Shown one piece after another: positions 5,034 to 11,474 of a stretch of 16,049 nt of DNA (its first letter is position 1; each line of letters starts with the position of its first letter). Origin of the DNA: RGIG5299 sp045542315 (GTDB lineage: Bacteria; Bacillota; Clostridia; Oscillospirales; RGIG5299); NCBI GenBank assembly GCA_045542315.1, contig JAZQKU010000009.1:1-16049 (forward strand). Direction: 5' to 3'. Below the pieces are notes generated by a model. The model worked only from the letters and a program-made list of their open reading frames with translations, searched no databases and was not told the DNA's origin. The position numbers and the translations under genes were made by a program.

Positions 5034-7130
5034 ATGGAACTTTTTTATGTCATCGCGGTAGCGCTTTGCGCATTACTCGCACTCGGCGCAGCAGTTCTCA
5101 ACGCTCTTAAGATCAAAAATATGAGCGAGGGAGAGGCGGCACAGAAGAAGATAGCGTCAGCTATCCGTCAGGGCGCAAACGCCTACCTTAAAAGACAGTA
5201 CACCACCGTATTTTCAATCTTTGCGGTAGTATTTGTCGTATTTATTATTCTTGCGGCAATCGGAATGATGTCGTGGTTCACACCCTTCGCATTCATCACG
5301 GGCGGCTGCTTCTCTGCACTTTCCGGATTTATAGGAATGAAGATCGCCACCTATTCAAACGCAAGAACCGCAGTTGCCGCAAAGGATAGCCTCAACAAGG
5401 GCCTTCGCGCGGCATTCTCCGCAGGCTCCGTTATGGGCCTTGTAGTAGTTGGCCTCGGTCTTGTCGATATGACACTTTGGTACACTATTCTCCGCTTCGG
5501 CTTCAATCTCGGTACCGCGGAGATTGCAAATAATATGGTAACCTTCGGTGTAGGTGCATCGTTTATGGCTCTTTTTGCAAGAGTCGGCGGCGGCATATTC
5601 ACAAAGGCGGCAGACGTCGGCGCAGACCTTGTCGGTAAGGTCGAAGCAGGCATTCCCGAGGATGATCCCAGAAACCCCGCAGTTATTGCCGATAACGTCG
5701 GCGACAACGTCGGTGACGTTTGCGGTATGGGCGCAGACCTCTACGAATCCTACGTCGGTTCAATCGTATCCGCGATCGCTCTTATGGCTGCGGCAGGTCT
5801 TACCGACGGCGCAAAGATGCTCGTTCCGCTTCTTATAGCCGGTGTCGGCATCATTGCCTCCATCATCGGCGGCTTCTTTGTAAGAACAAAGGAAAACGCA
5901 ACCCAGGCAGCTCTTCTTAAAGCACTTCGCACAGGCACCAACCTTGCAGCCGTGCTCGTTGCCGTTTTCGTATTCCCGATAGTATGGTTCATTCTCGGCA
6001 AAGAATATCTCGGCGTTTACTTTGCCGTTCTTTGCGGACTTCTCGCAGGCGTTCTTATCGGCTTCTTCACCGAATATTTCACCTCCGACGAATATAAACC
6101 CACCAAGAAGCTTGCGGCAACCTCCGAAACAGGCACAGCAACCATCATGATAGGCGGACTTTCCTTGGGTCTTAAGTCCACCGTTGCACCCGTTCTCATC
6201 GTTTCCGCCGCAGTTTTGGGCTCCTTCTTCCTTGCGGGCGGCACCATCGCAGACCCCGCAAAGGGACTTTTCGGCGTAGCGATCGCCGCAGTAGGTATGC
6301 TCTCCACCCTCGGTATCACCCTGGCGACCGACGCTTACGGCCCCGTTGCCGATAACGCGGGCGGCATTGCCGAAATGAGCAAAATGGATCCCAAGGTAAG
6401 AGAGCGCACCGATGCGCTTGACAGCCTCGGAAACACCACCGCCGCAACAGGAAAGGGCTTTGCAATAGGCTCTGCGGCACTCACCTCGCTTGCTCTTATC
6501 GTTTCCTTCAAATCCACCGTTGACGGATATATCACTGCAAACGGCATGGCAGACCCCTTCAATTTAAACCTCACCAACCCCGCAATACTCATCGGCCTTT
6601 TCATCGGCGGTATGGTAACCTTCCTCTTTGCCGCCCTCACCATGGAAGCTGTCGGCAAGGCGGCGCAGAGCGTAGTTATAGAGGTTCGCCGTCAGTTCAA
6701 GGAGATAGTTGGAATTATGGACGGCAAGGCAGAGCCCGACTACAAGTCCTGCGTTGACCTTTGCACCAAGTCCGCTCTTCAGAAGATGATAGCACCCGCG
6801 ATCATCGCTCTTCTCGTTCCCGTAGCAACCGGCCTTGTCCTCGGTGTAAACGGCATTATGGGTATGCTCGCAGGCGCAATGGTAACCGGCTTCCTTCTTG
6901 CGGTATTTATGTCAAACTCCGGCGGCGCATGGGATAACGCCAAAAAGCACATTGAAGCAGGCAACTTCGGCGGCAAGGGCAGTGATTGCCACAAGGCAGC
7001 CGTTGTAGGCGACACCGTTGGCGACCCCTTCAAGGATACCTCGGGTCCCGCACTCAACATTCTCATCAAATTCCTTTCGATAGTTTCCATTATCTTCGCA
7101 CAGGTAATCGTAAACTTCTCGATAATGTAA
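5034..7130 (+). CDS. hppA: Membrane-bound ion-pumping pyrophosphatase, K+-dependent type
   Basis: This integral membrane enzyme hydrolyses pyrophosphate and exports H+ and/or Na+, saving energy from biosynthetic reactions. The 698 residues and roughly 16 hydrophobic segments fit the family. The substrate site is clear: DVGADLVGKVEAGIPEDDP (194-212), DNVGDNVGDVCGMGADLYES (220-239), DAYGPVADNAGGIAEM (433-448) and the C-terminal GDTVGDPFKDTSGPA. Ala470 in GNTTAATGKG (466-475) is the hallmark of K+-dependent forms, whereas K+-independent forms have Lys there. Whether H+ or Na+ is pumped cannot be decided by eye. The open frame extends 49 codons upstream through the promoter, but AGGAGG (5022-5027), seven bases before the ATG at 5034, fixes the start. 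Transcribed alone, it ends at a strong terminator. Confidence 0.96.
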   Translation: MELFYVIAVALCALLALGAAVLNALKIKNMSEGEAAQKKIASAIRQGANAYLKRQYTTVFSIFAVVFVVFIILAAIGMMSWFTPFAFITGGCFSALSGFIGMKIATYSNARTAVAAKDSLNKGLRAAFSAGSVMGLVVVGLGLVDMTLWYTILRFGFNLGTAEIANNMVTFGVGASFMALFARVGGGIFTKAADVGADLVGKVEAGIPEDDPRNPAVIADNVGDNVGDVCGMGADLYESYVGSIVSAIALMAAAGLTDGAKMLVPLLIAGVGIIASIIGGFFVRTKENATQAALLKALRTGTNLAAVLVAVFVFPIVWFILGKEYLGVYFAVLCGLLAGVLIGFFTEYFTSDEYKPTKKLAATSETGTATIMIGGLSLGLKSTVAPVLIVSAAVLGSFFLAGGTIADPAKGLFGVAIAAVGMLSTLGITLATDAYGPVADNAGGIAEMSKMDPKVRERTDALDSLGNTTAATGKGFAIGSAALTSLALIVSFKSTVDGYITANGMADPFNLNLTNPAILIGLFIGGMVTFLFAALTMEAVGKAAQSVVIEVRRQFKEIVGIMDGKAEPDYKSCVDLCTKSALQKMIAPAIIALLVPVATGLVLGVNGIMGMLAGAMVTGFLLAVFMSNSGGAWDNAKKHIEAGNFGGKGSDCHKAAVVGDTVGDPFKDTSGPALNILIKFLSIVSIIFAQVIVNFSIM

Positions 7131-7144
7131 TAATACGTAAAACA

Positions 7145-7180
7145 AAAACCGCCGTTATTAAAACGGCGGTTTTGATTTTT
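7145..7180. terminator. Bidirectional intrinsic terminator between hppA and the AraC gene
   Basis: AAAACCGCCGTT (7145-7156) and AACGGCGGTTTT (7162-7173) form a perfect 12-bp stem with a 5-base loop, followed by GATTTTT. The A-run on the other side serves the convergent gene, whose stop codon (7180-7182) touches the element. Both transcripts should end here. Confidence 0.9.
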
Positions 7181-8043
7181 TACTCCTTGTTTTTTCTTGT
7201 AAACATTTTAAATTCTCTCGGGCTCATTCCCTTATATCTTTTAAATGTCTTTGCAAAATAACTCAAATCGTTAAAGCCGTTACCGAAGGCCGCCTCGGTG
7301 ACGGTTTTTCCTTTTCTTGCAATATCGTAGCAGGCGTGCTCGATGCGAAGCTCGTTTAAATATTCGGTGATCGTTTGCCCCGTAAAGCTTTTGAATATCT
7401 TGCAAAGATAATTGAAATTGAGGCTTGAGATCTCCGAAAGCCTTTTCGAGGTGACCGGCTCCTTGTAATTTCGGTTCAGCCAATCGATAACCGAGCCGAT
7501 AAGCTCTGTCTGCTTGGTTGTGTGGGTGTGGTTTTCCGAAGAAATATAACCGTTTGCATACATCTCCGAAAGCAAGGTGAAAAGCGCACCGTAAACCGAA
7601 AGCTCGTAATAGGGCTTTTCTTCCCGCAAATTTTCAAAAAGCTCGGTTACCTTGCCGTAAATGGCGCGATCTTCCTTTGAAACGGCGCTTTTTATGCTTA
7701 CCGTTGAATTTATTATTTTCGAAAGATATCCCTCTGTAACTCCGTCCTGCTTTGACAAAAGCATTTTAAGGTCAACCACGACGCATTCGTAAACACAGCC
7801 TGACGGTTGCCCTCTGTGGAGGGTACCGCCCTCTATAAAGACAACGTCGCCCTTTGAAAGCTCAAGCTCGGCGTTATTTAAATAGACGGTAAAGCTTCCC
7901 GACAAAACCCGCAGAATTTCAAATTCCCTGTGCCAATGGGCATTCATAACGTAACGGGGATGGTTGCAATCCACGTAATAGTATTCAATGGGAAATTCAG
8001 CAGTTCCGTGCTTTGCCTTCTCCATATAGTCGATATAATTCAT
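7180..8043 (-). CDS. AraC-family transcriptional regulator with N-terminal cupin
   Basis: The 287-residue product has a sugar-binding-type cupin at about 20-95 (HWHREFEIL, 36-44; LSKGDVVFIEGGTLH, 62-76). Its C-terminal AraC DNA-binding domain spans about 180-280. That domain carries two helix-turn-helix units (about 197-218 and 247-268) and the family signature GFNDLSYFAKTFKRYKGMSP (256-275). It is divergent from L-fucose isomerase by 109 bases, so it probably activates that gene in response to L-fucose or a related sugar. This is inferred from context. A longer frame begins at a TTG (8055), but that codon is part of the ribosome site TGAGGTG, so the ATG at 8043 is preferred. A promoter TTGTAT (8126-8121), 17 bases, TATAAT (8103-8098) precedes it. 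Its start point falls by the operator-like repeats, consistent with autoregulation. Confidence 0.93.
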   Translation of the reverse strand: MNYIDYMEKAKHGTAEFPIEYYYVDCNHPRYVMNAHWHREFEILRVLSGSFTVYLNNAELELSKGDVVFIEGGTLHRGQPSGCVYECVVVDLKMLLSKQDGVTEGYLSKIINSTVSIKSAVSKEDRAIYGKVTELFENLREEKPYYELSVYGALFTLLSEMYANGYISSENHTHTTKQTELIGSVIDWLNRNYKEPVTSKRLSEISSLNFNYLCKIFKSFTGQTITEYLNELRIEHACYDIARKGKTVTEAAFGNGFNDLSYFAKTFKRYKGMSPREFKMFTRKNKE

Positions 8044-8060
8044 AAAACACCTCAAAAAGT

Positions 8061-8096
8061 GAAAATAGTCATAGTTTTAGGTGAATATAGTAAGAG
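8061..8096. promoter_or_regulatory. Paired direct repeats, candidate AraC-family operator
   Basis: GAAAATAGTCATAG (8061-8074) and GAATATAGTAAGAG (8083-8096) match at 11 of 14 positions and are offset by 22 bases, about two helical turns. Direct half-sites spaced this way are usual for AraC-type regulators. The second half-site reaches the position of the fucI -35, as expected for an activator that contacts RNA polymerase there. Confidence 0.5.
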
Positions 8097-8116
8097 TATT
8101 ATAACATAAAGTTTGA

Positions 8117-8133
8117 TATAATACAAGTATAAT
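8117..8133 (+). promoter_or_regulatory. fucI -10 region, poor -35 (activator-dependent type)
   Basis: Two TATAAT hexamers occur at 8117-8122 and 8128-8133. Neither has a recognisable -35 at 16-18 bases (GAGTAT, CATAAA). This fits a promoter that needs an activator. The ribosome site GAGGTG (8142-8147) lies 5 bases before the ATG. Confidence 0.5.
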
Positions 8134-8152
8134 ATTTTACAGAGGTGTTTTT

Positions 8153-9958
8153 ATGGCAGAAAAAAGATATACGGGCGATTACCCCGTTATCGGAATCCGT
8201 CCCACTATCGACGGACGCCGCGGCCCCTTGAAGCTTCGCGAGAGCCTTGAACCGCAGGCGTGGGCAATGGCAAACGCGGCAAAAAAGCTTTTTGAGGAAA
8301 ATCTTTTTTATTCAAACGGCGAGCCCGTCAAGGTCATTTTGGCAGACACCACTATCGGACGTGTTGCCGAGGCAGCGGCCTGCGCCGATAAATTCAGGAA
8401 AAATAACGTTGATATAACCCTTTCGGTAACTCCCTGCTGGTGCTACGGCTCGGAAACGATGGATATGGACCCTTACACTATAAAGGGTGTCTGGGGCTTT
8501 AACGGCACCGAAAGACCCGGTGCGGTATATCTTGCGGCGGTTTTGGCTTCTCACGCCCAAAAGGGACTTCCCGCATTCGGAATCTACGGCCACGAGGTTC
8601 AGGACGCCGATATGACGGGCGAGATACCCGATGACGTAAAGGAAAAGCTCCTTCGCTTCGGACGTGCCGCGATAGCGGCTGCCACCATGCGCGGAAAATC
8701 CTATTTGCAGATAGGCTCGCAGTGTATGGGCATCGGCGGCTCGATCATGGACCAGGATTTTATGGAGGAATACTTCGGTATGCGCGTTGAAAGCGTTGAC
8801 GAGGTAGAGATACTCCGCCGAATGGAAGAGGGCATCTACGATAAAGAGGAATACGAAAGGGCCCTTGCATGGACAAAGCTTCACTGCAAGGAGGGAAGGG
8901 ACGATAACCCCGACTTCGTTAAATTCTCCCCCGAGGAAAAGGAAAAACAGTGGGAATTTACCGTTAAAATGTATTGTATTATAAAGGACCTCATGGCAGG
9001 CAATAAAAATCTTCCCGCAGGCTGCGAGGAGGAGGCGGTAGGCCACAATGCCATCGCGGGCGGCTTCCAGGGTCAAAGACAGTGGACCGACCACTGGCCC
9101 AACTGCGACTACCCCGAGGCGCTTTTAAGCTCCACCTTTGACCATAACGGCGCAAGAGAACCCTACACCCTTGCCACCGAAAACGACGTTTTAAACGGTA
9201 TGGGAATGCTCTTTATGAGACTTCTTACCCACCGCGCCCAGATATTTGCCGACGTTCGCACCTATTGGAGCTGTGACGCGGTAAAGCGCGTAACCGATTA
9301 CGAGCTTGAGGGAAAGGCAAAGGATTCCGACGGAATTATCCACCTTCTCAATTCGGGCGCCGCTTGCCTTGACGCTTCGGGCGTTTGCACCGACGAAAAC
9401 GGAAACGCCGTTATGAAAAAATGGTGGGAGGTCACCGATGAGGATATTGAAAAGATGACCGAGGCCACCGTCTGGTGCGAGGCGGGCTTTGATAACTTCC
9501 GCGGCGGCGGCTTCTCAAGCAGCTTCACCACCAAGGCTGAAATGCCCTGCACTATGATAAGACTCAATCTGGTAAAGGGACTCGGCCCCGTTCTTCAGAT
9601 AGCCGAGGGACACACCGTAAAGCTTCCCGACAACGTTTCGGATACCCTTATGGAAAGAACGAACCCCACCTGGCCCTGCACCTGGTTTACCCCGAGATGC
9701 GACGGCAAGGAGGGAAGCCCCTTTAAAAATGCCTACGAGGTTATGAGAAACTGGGGCGCAAACCACGGCGCTATCTCCTACGGACATATAGGCGCCGACC
9801 TTATCACCCTTTGCTCGATGCTTCGCATACCCGTTTGTATGCACAACGTTTCAGAGGACGACATCTTCCGTCCCGCCTGCTTCTCCGCATTCGGAATGGA
9901 TAAAGAGGGACAGGATTACAGAGCCTGCGCGACCTACGGCCCGCAGTTTAAAAAATAA
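8153..9958 (+). CDS. fucI: L-fucose isomerase
   Basis: FucI interconverts L-fucose and L-fuculose using a divalent metal (Mn2+), the first step of phosphorylating fucose catabolism. The enzyme also acts on D-arabinose. At 601 residues it is close to Escherichia coli FucI (591), and the sequence is recognisably the same family throughout. Examples are IGIRPTIDGRRGPLKLRESL (13-32), TPCWCYGSETMDMDP (93-107), WGFNGTERPGAVYLAA (114-129) and AGGFQGQRQWTD (302-313). The catalytic and metal residues align as Glu343 (ATEND), Asp367 (FADVRTYW) and His538 (GANHG). The start is fixed by GAGGTG five bases before the ATG. It is divergent from an AraC-type regulator. No fuculokinase or aldolase gene is next to it. 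There is no intrinsic terminator immediately after, so some read-through into the downstream lipoprotein gene is possible. Confidence 0.97.
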   Translation: MAEKRYTGDYPVIGIRPTIDGRRGPLKLRESLEPQAWAMANAAKKLFEENLFYSNGEPVKVILADTTIGRVAEAAACADKFRKNNVDITLSVTPCWCYGSETMDMDPYTIKGVWGFNGTERPGAVYLAAVLASHAQKGLPAFGIYGHEVQDADMTGEIPDDVKEKLLRFGRAAIAAATMRGKSYLQIGSQCMGIGGSIMDQDFMEEYFGMRVESVDEVEILRRMEEGIYDKEEYERALAWTKLHCKEGRDDNPDFVKFSPEEKEKQWEFTVKMYCIIKDLMAGNKNLPAGCEEEAVGHNAIAGGFQGQRQWTDHWPNCDYPEALLSSTFDHNGAREPYTLATENDVLNGMGMLFMRLLTHRAQIFADVRTYWSCDAVKRVTDYELEGKAKDSDGIIHLLNSGAACLDASGVCTDENGNAVMKKWWEVTDEDIEKMTEATVWCEAGFDNFRGGGFSSSFTTKAEMPCTMIRLNLVKGLGPVLQIAEGHTVKLPDNVSDTLMERTNPTWPCTWFTPRCDGKEGSPFKNAYEVMRNWGANHGAISYGHIGADLITLCSMLRIPVCMHNVSEDDIFRPACFSAFGMDKEGQDYRACATYGPQFKK

Positions 9959-9969
9959 GAAAAATTAAA

Positions 9970-10020
9970 ATTAAAAAAGTAAAGAAAATTGTTTCGGCGA
10001 CAGTTTTCAAAACGCTTTTT
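9970..10020 (+). pseudogene. Remnant of a second lipoprotein signal-peptide start
   Basis: This stretch parallels the first 66 bases of the downstream lipoprotein gene. AAAGTAAAGAAAATT (9976-9990) is identical to 10146-10160, the next 18 bases match at 13, then a gap of 15 bases (5 codons) is followed by a near-identical AACGCTTTTT (10011-10020 against 10196-10205). In the equivalent frame it reads IKKVKKIVSATVFKTLF against MKKVKKIISAIVL then TLF. The start codon is ATT instead of ATG, no ribosome site precedes it, and similarity stops after 51 bases. I read it as a decayed partial duplication. Confidence 0.5.
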
Positions 10021-10071
10021 AATAAGGAGGATATTTATTTTAAAATACCTCTGAAATATCTCCACCTTATT
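10021..10071 (+). repeat. Long imperfect inverted repeat
   Basis: AATAAGGAGGATATTT (10021-10036) can pair with AAATATCTCCACCTTATT (10054-10071) with a 2-base bulge, around a loop that itself contains the 12-bp palindrome TATTTTAAAATA (10036-10047). There is no T-run after it, so it is not a standard terminator. It could stabilise the 3' end of fucI mRNA or be part of the decayed region. Confidence 0.5.
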
Positions 10072-10079
10072 GCCTACAT

Positions 10080-10108
10080 TTGACAATTATATATAAATAT
10101 GATATAAT
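10080..10108 (+). promoter_or_regulatory. Predicted promoter of the glycosidase-like lipoprotein gene
   Basis: TTGACA (10080-10085), a 17-base spacer and TATAAT (10103-10108) are fully consensus, predicting a start near 10115. The gene therefore has a strong promoter independent of fucI. Confidence 0.8.
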
Positions 10109-10139
10109 ATTTATAGATTTATAAAAGAAGGGTTTTAAA

Positions 10140-11435
10140 ATGAAGAAAGTAAAGAAAATTATCTCTGCGATAGTTCTCGCGGCAATGCTTCTTACAACGC
10201 TTTTTGCCTCGGTCTCCTGCGGCGGCGGAAGAAAAACAAACGGATTTTCACAGTTTGAAGTCAGCTATTACTACGGTCCTCACGGCTTTCAGGCGGCGCA
10301 GGAGGAAACATGGAAAACCGTTGCCGAATGCGGCTTTACCTCTGTTCCTCTCGAGCACGGCACCACGGCAAACAACAAGGTTGCCCTTGCACATATGAAG
10401 AAATACGGCATTACCTGCTCTGCGCTTTGGGACACGAGAATCCAGTCGGCAATTTCGATTGGCGACACCATGACCGATGAGGAAATGGAGTCGCTTGCAA
10501 AGAGAGTGGTTGACGATTACGCCGAATTCGATAACATCAAGGGGTGGTGGTTCTTCGATGAGCCCGGCTCCGATAAATTTGAGGTTCTCGGAAGACTTAA
10601 GGCGGCGTTTAAAAAGGTTGACCCCAAGCGCGAGGTATTTATCGACCTTTTCCCAAACTATGCAAGTCTTGCAAGTCTGGTAGCAGACAGCTATACTGAT
10701 TACGTAAATAAATATATCGAAACGGTAAAGCCCGATTATCTTTGCTATGATCATTACCATTTTTTAAAGGACAAGGCTCCGAGAAATGGATTTTTCAGCA
10801 ACTTCGAGATTATAAGAAGCGCGGCACTTAACAAAAATATCGACTATATGTCGATAGTTCTTCTCACCGAGCACTTATCATACCAGGACCTCACCCGCAG
10901 CCAGATTCTCTGGGAAGTCAATATGTGCCTTACCTACGGTGCAAAGAGAATTTCCTATTTCACCTATAGCCTTACCTCCGATCTTCTTCAACAGGGCTGG
11001 GATAACGCCTGTGTTGACAGTAAGGGCGAAAAATATCCCCACTATTACGACGTTCAGGCGGTAAACAAGCTGATAACTCCCTTGGGAAAAGAGCTTTTCA
11101 ATAAGACCTCCGAGGCGGTATTCCATCTCACCTCCGATGCCTCTGCATTAGAGGAAGAAACGGCAGCCTACACCTCTTACGGTAAGCTCGGCAGCGTTAC
11201 GGGCGATGAATTCGTTATCGGCTTCTTTAACGACGGAAGCTTTATGATAACGAACAAAAAATACGAGGAAGGCGACGCAGGCAAAAACGCCCTCGTCTTT
11301 GGCGATATTTCAAGCGGCCTTGAATATTTCGACGTTGAATCCGCCACTTGGAAAGCCTACACCGCAAAAGACGCAAGCGGCAACTTCATTTTCGAAGCCA
11401 TGGGCGGCGAAGGCACTCTTTTCAGAGTTAAATAA
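10140..11435 (+). CDS. Lipoprotein with glycoside-hydrolase-like barrel domain
   Basis: The 431-residue product has a Lys-rich start, a hydrophobic core (7-22) and a lipobox-like ASVSC followed by GGG, with Cys27 as the likely lipidated residue; the residue at -3 is Ser, not the usual Leu. Residues about 38-280 look like a (beta/alpha)8 glycosidase-type barrel: ETWKTVAECGFTSVPL (56-71), IKGWWFFDEPGSDKF (133-147) with Glu141 where clan GH-A enzymes carry the acid/base, PDYLCYDHYHF (198-208) and LWEVNMCLTYGAKRISYFTY (257-276). A nucleophile cannot be assigned firmly (Glu244 is one candidate). A smaller beta-rich C-terminal domain follows. Lying after fucI it may trim a fucose-containing glycan at the cell surface, but substrate and activity are inference. 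The ribosome site AGAAGGG (10126-10132) and a consensus promoter support the start. Confidence 0.8.
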   Translation: MKKVKKIISAIVLAAMLLTTLFASVSCGGGRKTNGFSQFEVSYYYGPHGFQAAQEETWKTVAECGFTSVPLEHGTTANNKVALAHMKKYGITCSALWDTRIQSAISIGDTMTDEEMESLAKRVVDDYAEFDNIKGWWFFDEPGSDKFEVLGRLKAAFKKVDPKREVFIDLFPNYASLASLVADSYTDYVNKYIETVKPDYLCYDHYHFLKDKAPRNGFFSNFEIIRSAALNKNIDYMSIVLLTEHLSYQDLTRSQILWEVNMCLTYGAKRISYFTYSLTSDLLQQGWDNACVDSKGEKYPHYYDVQAVNKLITPLGKELFNKTSEAVFHLTSDASALEEETAAYTSYGKLGSVTGDEFVIGFFNDGSFMITNKKYEEGDAGKNALVFGDISSGLEYFDVESATWKAYTAKDASGNFIFEAMGGEGTLFRVK

Positions 11436-11441
11436 AACAAT

Positions 11442-11474
11442 AAAAAAATCCACCCTCCACGGGTGGATTTTTTT
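11442..11474. terminator. Bidirectional terminator between lipoprotein gene and uvrC
   Basis: AAAAAAATCCACCC (11442-11455) and GGGTGGATTTTTTT (11461-11474) form a perfect 14-bp stem with loop TCCAC, with T-runs on both strands. The right arm overlaps the uvrC stop codon (11473-11475). It serves both convergent genes. Confidence 0.92.

Noticed and set aside
8044..8055. Upstream TTG start for the AraC-family regulator
   Set aside because: The TTG overlaps the TGAGGTG ribosome site that serves the ATG at 8043.
8312..9094. A 260-residue open frame on the minus strand inside fucI
   Set aside because: It is antisense to a conserved enzyme core, has no ribosome site and matches no family I know. 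It results from codon bias in fucI.
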